Source: Macrolepiota albuminosa
Taxonomy: Eukaryota; Basidiomycota; Agaricomycetes; Agaricales; Agaricaceae
Length of the DNA: 64,000 nt
Direction of reading: 5' to 3'
Assembly (NCBI GenBank): GCA_027475525.1
Contig: JAMWFC010000055.1
Coordinates: 3,110,001 to 3,174,000, forward strand
Shown here: piece by piece, positions 24,547-35,800 of the stretch
Layout of the letters: every line of letters starts with the position of its first letter
How positions within the stretch are numbered: the first letter of the stretch is position 1
Notes under the pieces: model-generated
Told to the model about the DNA's origin: nothing
Seen by the model: only the letters and a program-made list of their open reading frames with translations
Database searches by the model: none
Made by a program: the position numbers and the translations under genes

Positions 24547-25210
24547 CCACTAAGTCAGTGCAAGCTCTAGTCACTCAGGCTGGTCATGGCTCCAGGGACC
24601 ATGTGGTGTGCACCAACCTAAATTGTGGGCATGCTAGGCATACTATTGACAAATGCTTTAAAAAGGACAGTGGTCCAAAAAGTCAGTATCTGGATTGATG
24701 GATGGGCATGCTAGGCATACTATTGACAAATGCTTTAAAAAGGACAGTGGTCCAAAAAGTCAGTATCTGGATTGATGGAGAAGACTCATGGTGGAAGCAT
24801 GAACAGCACAAACATTGGCTACCTCAACAACGACCCCTGCTACAAACCATAAAACTGCCATGCCACAAGCCAACTCCACAATTGTGTTGGCTAGCAATGT
24901 CTTGAACTCTCAGTGCCTTTCTTTCTTGGCCCTGACTGGTGACAGCTTGGTCAATCACATCACTTACACTGACTCCACAGCCAGCCAACACTTCTTTATT
25001 AATCAGAACAATTTTGTCATGTATGGACTGCCAGATGAAGCTTCCAAGACAGGCTTGGCTGCAAATAGCTCCTTCAACATCATAGGCTGCGGGCATGTGC
25101 ATAAGTGGGTCAGATTTGGGGGAGAAGTTATCAAGATCATGTTCAACAATGCACTACATGCCCCTGGGTTGGACCACAATCTTGTCTCAATTAGCTCACT
25201 TGTCTACTGA
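24547..25210 (+). pseudogene. Copia-type zinc knuckle and protease (right half of the split element)
   Basis: In phase with the Gag half that ends at 12397, this reads through VCTNLNCGHARHTIDKC, a knuckle of the CCHC kind with one extra-wide spacing, to a stop near 24697. After an exact 77-bp duplication (24626/24703) the frame 24815-25210 gives YTDSTASQHFF, the Copia protease active-site pattern (D-S/T-A), then HAPGLDHNLVSISSL, its conserved end. Integrase and RT are not seen downstream, so the element is truncated or decayed. Confidence 0.7.
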
Positions 25211-26870
25211 TAGGCTTCTACTCAGGCTGAGCACATCAAGAGACACTATAGGCCTGCTGACACTTGACAGACTGAAGACTCTAGTGATCTTCTTGGACTC
25301 AAGACATCTCTGACTTTGGCACTCTGCTACAGACTTTACTTATCAGCCTCATCCAATATTTATCAGTCCTTCAGCATGCACTATCATTGACTTCAGGGAT
25401 TTAGAAGGCTCAGAGCTCATAGCACTAGCACAATGGTGGGGAGGTGACTCTGACCAAACCCCAATCAATTTTGAAAGGAGTTAGCATTAGGTGCTGCCAT
25501 TTGACAAGGCACCTCAATTAGAAGTCTAAAGAATCAATGATGATGGCATAGAATATACTCAAATCCAATGTTTTAATCTATCAGAAATTGATACAATGTT
25601 TAGCATCAACATAAGCACTCATGATGTCTATTGAGGACTTTCTGACCCTGGAGAGGCCTGGCCAATTAGAATTACACTACAAAGTGAGCAGACTTGTATA
25701 ATTCTAAGTAGTTTTAGAGTCACCATTGCCAATGGGCTATAACACTGTTGGTTGCTATCATTTATGTGCTGCCAGTTACCATTGACAGGTTGCTATGAGC
25801 TGGAACTATGAGGAGAGGCACTAATTGATAGCACTATAAATGGACTTATTTTGAAAATACAGTAGCACATAATATAAGAGATAGCTACTTCACATGTACA
25901 TAATAACAAATCATAACCTATTAAGCACCCAGTTACACTCAACTTATGCTAGCTTGACCTGACTTTGTTATTAAGTTAGGCGCTAGCTTCATTTTTATTG
26001 TCTTTATTGTTTATAGTGTCATGCCACCTATGGGCACATTGCATTGCAATATTCTTTCTCTTTCCAATATCCTGGCCTAAACTACAGTGCTTACAGTTTG
26101 CTAGGTAGCATCCAAGGTACTAACCTCTAGTGCATTGTCTTATTATGTTTGTTTGAGCACACTGGGACTCTGTCAGGACTCCTCACACACTATGCATGCC
26201 AGGCACTGGAGACAGCATTGTACTGCATAACATCCAGCATACCCAACCACATGTTAACATGTCAGGTGCACATCAATGAAGTTTGATGCTCAGACTTGTT
26301 GAGTTCCAGACTCTAAGTCTAGTGTTGCAGTCTTGTCTTGTAGAATAGAATTGAATCCAAAAGGTTCAAAAAAGTAAAATGATCTCAAGAGCTTACAGTA
26401 AATTGAGAATGAAAGGATGGGTTGTATGTCTTTGGGCATATGTCTTGCTATTGCAAACAACAATACCTCAGTCTATAACACCAGTTGAAAATGTTAAAGT
26501 TTACAACATCATTATTCAAAAATGTTCTCAATCAAGTCTTGTCTTGCCTCTACATCTCCTGCAGCACCATCACCTGCTTTGCACACATCATTACTTGCTG
26601 GTGCATGTGCTGCTATGTATCCTGTGTCTGGAGGATATAGCATCCCAGGAGCACTATAAATGATGGCTTATTGATGCACAGTGGCTGCTTAAACAGTGAA
26701 TGTCTTGTTGGAAAGTGTTGTAGCATGAGATGTTCCTGCCATTATACTTAGAGGGAGGAACACTACAAGAAGGCATATGAGGAAGTGGAGAAGGACAGAA
26801 AGGATGAAATAGAGGGTTGGTGCCAATAATCCTGGAGATGGAGCAGACATCAAATCACTTAGTATGTGTC
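25211..26870. other. AT-rich stretch, no recognisable gene
   Basis: It follows directly on the Copia protease and could be decayed internal or LTR sequence of that element. No integrase or RT motif is readable in any frame. The frame 26379-26663 (+) has no known domain. Confidence 0.45.
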
Positions 26871-27389
26871 TGTCAGAGGACTCCTCATTTCTTCCTTTCC
26901 TCACTCCTTATTTCTTCACTCTCCCTTCATTCATTCTCTTATTTCTTCTGACATTATTTCATTTTACTGTTTCTATTCTTTCAACACTATCTGTTAGTAC
27001 TACTCTCAGCCCTTGAGATGCTCTGGTTCTTTAGCTACCATTCAGACAAGTGTGGGCCCTTCAGCACTGCTTCCAGACTGCTTATATAAGCCAGAGTTTG
27101 CCTTTCTGACTTCTAAAGTCCGGAGTTTTCCTGCCTTGTTTGCACAGTTGTTTGGTTAGTCAATTTTCGAGTTTTTAAGGTTTTGTTGTACTGTACAGTT
27201 GTTTCCCATGCTTCAGAAGCCCCAGAAGCGTCCAACCTGGCATAGGGAATCCCTAGACTTGTTCTCTTTGGATCTCCCTCTGCCAGGTGAGTAGTTATTA
27301 TGATATTGTCAGTACATACTCTAATACACTTTGGATCTCCCTCTGCCAGCTGTGTGACTGAGCCACAGCCTCTAGAGGTTGCCCTTACA
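26871..27389 (+). mobile_element. Solo LTR, family A
   Basis: It starts TGTCAGAGGACTCC and ends GCCCTTACA, 519 bp, with the duplication GTGTC at 26866-26870 and 27390-27394. The TATA-like GCTTATATAAGCC lies near 27080. This is the least interrupted family-A copy in the window. Confidence 0.92.
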
Positions 27390-27394
27390 GTGTC

Positions 27395-28521
27395 TTGGCT
27401 TGGGAGAACAAAACTTATAAATGCCTCTGCTTAGACAAGAAAATAATTGGAATCAGCACATCAATAATGCAGTGGTGGCAGCCTGGATTCATCACAAAGA
27501 CATTGATGAGGGATAGAGAAATAGCAGTGGCAACAATCATAAGAAGATGCATCCATCTGATTTGGAGTCAGAGTCTGAAGTAGTCTGGGAATCCAAATTA
27601 CTGTTGAAAGAGTCTGAATAGGAAGATTTAGCTTTGAGCATAGCCCATCATTGCTTCATAATAAGCAATAGTGCATTAATTATTGTTTGTAATGACAGCA
27701 TATTGTAAGTCAGACTGTCAAATTCAGTAATTGCCAAGATCTAGTAAATCAATTATTTCTTGACATATCTCTATTGTGCAGCATAAAAGACCTATCAAGT
27801 AACAATAGGTGTTCATCGTATGGTAGCAATATGCTGAATCTTTCAAGGAGTATGTCAGCCCTGATATTCAGGGCTTGCTCTCCACAGAAGGCAACCAAGA
27901 AACCAGAGAATGTTATAAGGTTATGCCAATTCCACAAACTACTCACATACATCTTCAGATAGAATAAAAGATTAAAAGATCACTCAGTGTTTAAATGATG
28001 ACCAAGCCAAGAAGGGAAAAAGAAAATTATTGAATAATGCTCCATGGTTCTCAGAGTCCAAAAATTCTACATCATAGTCAAGGAGCTGTCTTGGTTTTCA
28101 ATGCACATGAGCCAGAGTGCTATTCCCAAAAGCTTGTGTAGGGGATAGAAGAATATTAGAAGTGCTGAGGATCTGTACATATAATGGAATTCCTGATAAT
28201 CATAATGCATTGACAATGAAGTCAGCAGTATGATAGCTTTTGCCCTCTTCAAGGTACTGTATCTGCTCCAAGAGATGATTTTTCTGTGGCAGCTATTTTA
28301 TGTGATTCAATATCATGTCCTGTTATGCCTATACTAGGCAGGACATAGAAAGACCCACAATTACTTAACAAAATATGTATTTTTGGCAGATCTATGAGTC
28401 AACTAGACATCCAATACATCTGGCAAGGAAAGAATATCAGCCAAATCAAGCCTTGATTGATTGCAACCTTATGGACTCAGTATGTTCAGAGAACATGTTA
28501 AAACAGACACAACTATAGATA
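27395..28521. other. AT-rich stretch between two solo LTRs, no gene
   Basis: No domain is seen in either strand. A short fragment near 28455-28490 resembles the tail of the SINE-like repeat at 8395-8530. Confidence 0.45.
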
Positions 28522-29020
28522 TGCAAGGGCGACCTCTAGAGGCTGTGGCTCAGTCACACAGCTGGCAGAGGGAGATCCAAAGTGTATTAGAATATATACT
28601 GACAATATCATGATAGCTACTCACCTGGCAGAGGGAAATCCAAAGAGAACAAGTCTAGGGATTCCCTATGCCAGGTTGGACGCTTCTGGGGCCTCTGAAG
28701 CATGGGAAACAACTGTACAGTACAACAAAACCTTAAAAACTGAAAAATTGCCTACACAAACAATTGCACAAATAAGAGGCAAACTCTGGCAAACTCTGGC
28801 TTATATAAGCGGTCTGGAAGCAGTGCTGAGAGGCCCACACTTGTCTGAATGGTAGCTAAAGAACCAGAGCACCTCAAGGGCTGAGAATAGTACTAACAGA
28901 TAGTGTTGAAAAAATAGAAATAGTAAAATGAAATAATGTCAGAAGAAATAAGAGAATGAATGAAAGGAGAGCAGAAGAAATAAGGAGTGAAAGAAGGAAG
29001 AAATGAGGAGTCCCCTGACA
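28522..29020 (-). mobile_element. Solo LTR, family A
   Basis: Minus orientation, 499 bp, with the 5-bp duplication AGATA at 28517-28521 and 29021-29025. The outer dinucleotide has changed (TGCAAGGG where other copies have TGTAAGGG). An exact 77-bp duplication (29013/29090) straddles its right end. Confidence 0.9.
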
Positions 29021-29129
29021 AGATACATTCTAGCATAGGTAGATATTAAATATTAACATAGTAATGATAGGGATCACATGACATTCAAACCCTGACAAGA
29101 TACATTCTAGCATAGGTAGATATTAAATA

Positions 29130-29340
29130 TTAACATAGTAATGATAGGGATCACATGACATTCAAAGTGAAGACATTATTCCCATGCATATCTGCTTACA
29201 GGTGAATAGTATATATCATATGACAGTAAAAAGTAAAGACATTATTCCCATGCTTACCCAACAGAACTAATGGCAACAAAAACAAACATAGTCACATGAC
29301 AGCAAAAATTGAAGACATTTTTTCCACACATAGTCCACTG
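29130..29340. repeat. Degenerate ~72-bp tandem repeat
   Basis: Three diverged copies of a block containing CACATGACA, then AAAGTGAAGACATTATTCC, begin near 29146, 29217 and 29291. They lie just past the 3' end of the neighbouring minus-strand ORF and may be its untranslated tail. Confidence 0.45.
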
Positions 29341-29408
29341 CACAGAAAAACCTTGATCTATTCTAGATCTTGGAATGAGGCTAGATGTTCCATTCTCTGA
29401 AGTCTCCT

Positions 29409-30647
29409 CTATTGGCATTGCTCCTCTTTACATTGAGAAACTTTAGAGATGTTATTGAAAATGTCATTTGATACTCTATCCTTCAGTTTTGGTGCACAGT
29501 CTGTGATGTGTTTCATTATTGCCTCAGAATTGCACATGCATGTCTTCACAAGGTTGGTGACTGCACTCTGGGCATTTGCAAAATTGCTAAAAGTGAGGCT
29601 GTATATAGTGAGCATGAAGGAAGGGCAATAGTCTTTGAACAGCTTGAAGATTACCATTATTTCCTTCATTGAGATGACTTCTAGGTTTGTTAGGTGATCC
29701 ACTTGTGTTGGTGTGAGACCTGATACAAGCATGTGATACATGGTTGGGAAACGGTCTGAGTCTGCTGGCCATTCTTGTTTAGGGAAAGAGACTCCTAGCA
29801 ATACATCATTGTCCAGTTGGACTAGGCTTTTAATAATTGCCCAAGTCTTGTCCACTGTGCTTAGGATGTTTTGCTTGTATTTATCTCTGAATGTTCTTGC
29901 CCACAGTTTGCCTGTGTTAACTTTCTTCCATGCTGCAATTTGGGCTGGGGTCACATTATCAAGTGTGTTTGAGTCCAGGTGGATTTTTGGCCACCTTCCA
30001 TTTGGGGTTGCCATTCTTTGGAGTCCTATGGAGTTTGTAACAATGTTGTCTTCTGCCTTAATGTCCTTGTGGATGCCGCTCCCTGGGAGTCGTTTATTGG
30101 TTCTGCCTGAAGGTGGGGGGAAGGCGACCGGTTCTGTGGTGGGATTCCCTAAGGTTGCTCTCCTCACCTCAACCGTGGGGGTGAGATGTAATGCAGTTTG
30201 GTTTGCCACTGGGATTGAGAATCTGAATGGAGTACTTGCAAAGTACTCAATTGGGGTGGGGAGGTTGTTCAGGATGTTGTCCCATTTAAAATCAGCTACC
30301 ATCGTAGCGCTCTGGTCTCTGAATTCTTTGTCAACTTTCATTGAGTCTCTGGTCATATGTGGTTCTCCCTCTCCAGTAGTCCTGTTGGCTTTTTTCGTTG
30401 CAGAGGCAGTATGGTTCAATCTGTATTGGGTGCTTGAGGAGGTTGTGGGAGTGAACCTATCGTTGGTTTCCTGCTCCCCACAACGTTGTCTCCGAGGTCT
30501 CTCAGCAATTGACAGCTGGGGTGTTTGGGGGTGCCCACGGGGGGGTCTGCCTCTGAGGTGTGTCTTTTTGGCATTCTGTCTTAATAGACTATAATAAAGT
30601 ACAAAGTACTCAGAGTGCGTTAAAGTAACGTCTTGAGTTGTATTCAC
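29409..30647 (-). CDS. ORF1-like protein of a LINE-type element, family uncertain
   Basis: 412 codons open. The N-terminal ~130 residues are basic and low complexity (RGRPPRGHPQTP, PRRQRCGEQE), and the C-terminal half is more compact (LWARTFRDKYKQNI, FPTMYHMLVSGLTPTQVDHL, YSLTFSNFANAQ). The pattern of a tryptophan/aromatic-rich block followed by a dry, polar domain resembles proteins I associate from memory with ORF1 of Agaricomycete non-LTR elements, but I cannot verify that. No nucleic-acid-binding zinc finger is visible. The first ~20 codons overlap a tandem repeat (30589-30760), so the true start may lie further in. No RT ORF is seen nearby. Confidence 0.45.
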   Translation of the reverse strand: MNTTQDVTLTHSEYFVLYYSLLRQNAKKTHLRGRPPRGHPQTPQLSIAERPRRQRCGEQETNDRFTPTTSSSTQYRLNHTASATKKANRTTGEGEPHMTRDSMKVDKEFRDQSATMVADFKWDNILNNLPTPIEYFASTPFRFSIPVANQTALHLTPTVEVRRATLGNPTTEPVAFPPPSGRTNKRLPGSGIHKDIKAEDNIVTNSIGLQRMATPNGRWPKIHLDSNTLDNVTPAQIAAWKKVNTGKLWARTFRDKYKQNILSTVDKTWAIIKSLVQLDNDVLLGVSFPKQEWPADSDRFPTMYHMLVSGLTPTQVDHLTNLEVISMKEIMVIFKLFKDYCPSFMLTIYSLTFSNFANAQSAVTNLVKTCMCNSEAIMKHITDCAPKLKDRVSNDIFNNISKVSQCKEEQCQ

Positions 30648-30780
30648 CTATAATAAAGTACAAAGTACTAGGTGTTTTGTAAGTATGATGCATAGTCTTA
30701 ATGTAAGTAAGTAAGCTCACCTCAGAGTGCATTAAAGTCACGTCTGAGGTGGGCAGTATGTAGAAGATAAAACATATATA
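30589..30780. repeat. Short tandem repeat at the 5' end of the ORF1-like gene
   Basis: CTATAATAAAGTACAAAGTA occurs at 30589 and 30648, and CAGAGTGCGTTAAAGTAACG at 30611 recurs with changes at 30724. Repeated units upstream of a LINE-type ORF can act as promoter monomers; that is only a possibility here. Confidence 0.5.
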
Positions 30781-32857
30781 TGAAAGAGTACCACGTAACT
30801 GGGTGCGTACGGAGACACTCAGGGTCGCAGCAACAAGATCGATAAAAAAAGAACAACAACGCATGAATAAAAAAGGTAATAAGAAAACATACGACAATGG
30901 TGCATATCGGGATTGAGACCTGGCTTGACAGACTAGTCGCCAGGCGACACTCCAACATGTCTTTCATGGGGCTTGGAGGCTGCGTACGTTTCTGATGCTC
31001 CGTCCCCTTGGGTTTGCTCCGAAAACTAATTTTATTTTTCCTGTGCGATGCGCAACGGGGGTACCATCGGTTGGAGTTGTATCCGGTAGGGGAGAGGGGG
31101 GGAAGTCCACATGGCTTCTTTCCTTGCTCTTGGTGTGGAACAGGCCTTCTTCGATCGTCCCCTGGGTTGATTGGGGTGTACTTCCAGCCCCGCCGCTGAG
31201 ACTTTGTGCTCCAGGTCCCGTGGCCCGTACGGCTGATGGCCTGGTTCGAATAGGTTGGGGCTGACTAGGTTTTCGGTGTTCATTTCACTGTCCATTTCTA
31301 GGTGGGGTGGCAATGAGGTTGTGTCTCAAGTGTCTTAGTGATTTTCATGGGTTTAGCGTGTATTGATAAATTTTTGTTGCTCACACATCACAGAGAAAAT
31401 TTTTTGTCCCTGATTAAAGTGCGTCCTTCCGGACTTGAGCTCGCCTACAGCCTGATCACTTACTCGCTATTCAGTGCAAAGGGTTCTACTTCCTCGTTGG
31501 AGGCAGTTTATTCGAAGTACGGTCACTGGGTTTTATTGTCTTGGCTGGCAAGGTCCTTGTGGCGCTTCACCCCTACCTGTCCCTTGATAGCTCATGGCTA
31601 GTTGGTTGACATTGGTTCTTTCGAGGGGGGGGGGGCATTGACTACACCTTTCGGTGTTATGTACCTTTCGATACTTTCTACACCTTTCGGTGTGTCCCCC
31701 GTTGGGGCAACTCAGGCCAGCTTTCGCATCCTGATTGGTTATGTCTGAGTTTTAAAGGTACCACATGGTGGTTACCGGTCAAGAGGCCCCCCGTATTGAT
31801 CAAACTTTTGATCGTTGTTTTCCCTTACCGCGTGCTTACTGCTCTACAGACTGGCTTGATCTCTTTTTACATGGTTTTCAACGTAATTTTCAAGGTGAGG
31901 TGGCCCCACGTCTACAGTTTTCGACGTACGCTTACAGTTTTCAGCGTTTTTGATGGGTCATTCGAGGTCTTATTTCTCTCTTTGTCTGCCTCGAGTGAGG
32001 CAGACGTATCAACATATCAAATAAACCTACGATCAGCGGGTGGCGGGCTGACTGCAGAAGTAAAACCAAGAGAGACCAGAAAAAAAGAAAAACAAATGCG
32101 ACTGCGGGCGGGCGGGGGACGCAAAGTCAGCCGGTGAGCTTAGGCTTGATCAAAGGCAAGGCAAAGGTAAAGGCAATGCAATGCATAGGCATTAAAGTGA
32201 TGTGATATATAACCTATCGTGAACCACAAAATACAAGAAGAGATCTCGAAAGCTTGGGGTGAGAGAGAGATCTACAGGCACACACACCTTCCCTCTTTCC
32301 CAAAAAAGAAAACTGAGAGAAAAAGGCAAAGAGAAAGCATAGAGCATTGTATGACAACCGCTTACAAAACCTCCAGAAAATTGTTTTTCTGCAAGGGCTG
32401 CAAACGAACGAGTAAACCTAAACCAAGGCCAAAGCCAACTCGTCAGGTCTTGAGAATCGCGCGACGCGCGAGATTCGTTCAGTATTCAGTATTCATATTC
32501 AGGGTCATTAACAAAAAAAAGAAAGAAAGAAAGGAACCCTCTCGAACGTACACGAGACACGAGACGCGGGGTGACGTTAACGAGAGCTTGAGGGTATGAG
32601 TGGACAAACTGACACTCGGGTATAAGTAATGAACGAACATGTGCGCGAGCGACGGCAAGTGGGGGGGAGGAAAGACACGGGAACCCCGGATCCGCCATCA
32701 TCAATTTATCCAAAACTAAAACCAAAATGGTTACTATTTACCGGTGTATAACAAAGGCCCAAGCACGAGGATAGCTTTGTGGTCACAAATCAATGAATGT
32801 GAGAAAGTTCATTCCTCCTTCCCATTGTTCAAGTTCAAGTTCGACGATTGACGCCCC
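30781..32857. promoter_or_regulatory. CpG-richer intergenic region between divergent genes
   Basis: This stretch lies between the minus-strand ORF1-like gene and the plus-strand receptor gene. Its CpG content is visibly higher than in the AT-rich tracts on either side (for example around 32460-32590). It holds G runs at 31626-31635, two copies of CTACACCTTTCGGTGT near 31640-31695, and a purine-rich tract at 32080-32345. I see no protein domain. It probably contains promoter sequence for one or both genes. Confidence 0.4.
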
Positions 32858-35800
32858 ATGCAGAATATCAAGACAGACCAAAAACAACGCGGTTTGAGGA
32901 TGTTATCTTTGGGTATGCCCTTTTTATCGCCAATCGCAATTGCTAAAATCATTGGAATGATCATCCAGATGACGGTGGTGTACGGGGATTGTCTGAGCTT
33001 ATCATTCTCCAAGGAATCATGTCACGTCTAATGCACCTGGAGAAAGCTCAATCTCTGCCTAAGCCTTGTGATTATTTTGATATAATCGGTGGAGCTGGAA
33101 CAGGAGGGTACGTGACAAAGCATCCTTACGAAGTTTGAAATTGAATGATGAGGTATACCAGAGTAATTGCATTGATGCTTGGTCGACTTCGTATGCCAAT
33201 TGACCTGGCGATTGAGAAGTATGTCTCGTTCAGCCGGGAGATCTACTCCGATGTCAAGAAATTGAACCTTCGGAATGAGAAGTTCAAGGCCACTGTCTTT
33301 GAGTCTGGCATGAAAAGCATCTTACGATCTGCTGGGTTTCCAGAGGATCTCTTGATGCAAGAGGATGATCCTCTCTGCAGAAGGTACTGAAGTATTTTTC
33401 ATTCGTGTTCCTCAGCTGACTATGTAATTACCTCAAAGTTTTGTGGTGGCTCTTCCTTCTGCTAATATGACACCTCGGATCTTCAGAACATATGAGGTAA
33501 ATGCCAATCTGGATTATAATTGTACAGTGGTGCAAGCTGCTCGTGCCACAACTGCTACTCCTCAGTTTTTCAAACCTCTGTCTATTACTTCTGGTGGAGT
33601 CTGTGAGACTTTTGTAGGTGCGGGTTTGCGCCATAGCAATCCAACTCGCCTTGTGATAAAAGAATCTGTAACAGTTTTTGGTTCTTTGCAACCAGTGGCA
33701 TGTTTGGAGCAGGGCACACTGGTCATGTTTCCTGGGAGTCTACCAATGTGATTGGCCAAGAAATGATGAGACTTCTTTATCAGATAGCTACTGATTGTGA
33801 AGAGCTTGCTGAAAACCTTGAGGAGGACTATTTGCAAATGCCTGGCTTGTTTTATAGACTTAATGTAGAACAAGGGCTTCAAAAGATGCCTCTGGATGAT
33901 TGGAATAGGCAGGGAGAAGTCAAAACACACTCTTGGTCCTACTTGCAGAAGGCCAAAGTTAGAGAGAAATTGGATTGTCTTGCAAACATTTTACATAGAT
34001 GTTTTCAACAGACCACTCTTGAGATTCTTAGTAAGTAGCTGAATCTAAATTGAATGGCTTATTTTTTGACATTTATTAGGGGGTGGAACTATGTCTACAA
34101 GTCTTTTTATTAAACAAAGACTTGCACCAGCACCTTTTCCTATTATTCCTCCTCCATCTTCACTGTTTACTGGCAGAGCAGACATTTTGCATCATCTTGA
34201 AAGTTGTTTTGATCCTCATCAATCTTCATTAAAAGTGCAAGTGCAGCAGCATTGTGTGCTGCATGGATTAGGTGGAGCTGGAAAGACACAGATTGCACTG
34301 GAGTTTTGCCAAAAGTTTGGAAGCAGGTATGGAGGATTTACATTTTATCCAAGTCATAAGTTTAATTTGATCAATTAGATTTTCTACTATTTATATGATA
34401 GATGCTAGCTCAAAAGCATCAATTGAGCAATTTTTCACTTTACTTGCTCAGAATGCTTATTTGAATGATACTACACCTGCTGCAGCTCTTACATGGCTAT
34501 GTTTACAAAAAAAAGAGTGGTTGATACTTTTTGACAATGCTGATGACCCTGATATTGAATTGCAAGAATTCTTTCCAAAATGTAGCCATGGAAATATTCT
34601 TATAACAAGTAGAAATGAAGTATCTAAAGTATATGCACCTAAAAATCATTATAAAATTGGAGAATTGACTGCTGAAGACTCATTGAAAGCTTTTTATAAA
34701 GCTAGTCAGAGGGAGAAAACTGAAGAAGGGCCTGCAAATGATCTTGTTAAAGAATTAGGTTATTTGGCATTAGCTATTGTTCAGGCAGGAAGCTATCTCT
34801 TCTACAATCAGCACATTGGAGTGAAGCAATATCTTGAAAAATATAAAAACAATAAAGAGAGATATTTAGCAACAGTAACAAAGCAGAAAATTGATAGCTA
34901 TCAATTTTCTGTTTTTGCCACATGGAATCTAAGCTATCAAAAGCTGGATGAAAGAGCAAAGGCACTTTTCATGTTATGTGGTGTATTACACAACTCTAGA
35001 ATACCTGTTTCAATTCTTGAAAAAGCTTGGAGAAATCTATCTAATATTTCTGATGTCAATACTCAAGAATTACAGGACTTTCTTAAAATGTTTGTAATGG
35101 ATGACAGAGATTGGAGTGATGAATTAGTTGAAAGAGCAGTTGACATGCTCAGATCATATTCATTAGTGGAAATAAGAGACAGAGGAGATACACTATTAGA
35201 AATTCACTCACTTGTTCATAGTTGGGCATTTGAATCCTTATCAAAAAAAGAACAGATGAAAGCCCAGAAATGTGCACAACAGCTATTTTATCATTTACAA
35301 GATGAAAACTTGGAATACTATGATGCAGCTCAATGGGTGTTGCATGTACTGGCATTGATGGATCATTTAAACTATAAATGTGAGAATTATAAATTGGCAA
35401 AGGCACTGAGCAGGATTTTCTATATTGCACATTTTTGGAATGAGGCAGAAAAGCTTCAGCAGCAGGTACTTGAAGAATATAAAAAATTGCTTGGAAGTAG
35501 CCATCATGACACTATTCAAGTAATGTCTCATCTTGCAGAAATACTTTGGCAAAGTGGAAAACTACAGGAGGCTGAGAATCTTGAACAAGATGTGCTAAAA
35601 ATTAGAACAGAAGTCTCTGGGAAAAGTCATCCAGACACAGTTAAAACTATGTCTAATCTTGCAGCAATAATGAGAAAAGGTGGAAAATTTGAGGAGGCTG
35701 AAAATTTTATACAAGAAGTACTCAATATTAGGAGAGAAGCCTTTGGAAACAATCATCCAGACACAGTTCAAGCTATGTCTGATTTTGCCACAATCCTTCA

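Noticed and set aside
29740..30594. 284-codon plus-strand ORF
   Set aside because: It is antisense to the better supported 412-codon minus-strand ORF and has a hydrophobic, patchy composition typical of shadows.
30995..31313. Protein-coding exon on either strand upstream of the ORF1-like gene
   Set aside because: Composition is protein-like on both strands but there is no domain, start context or splice support.
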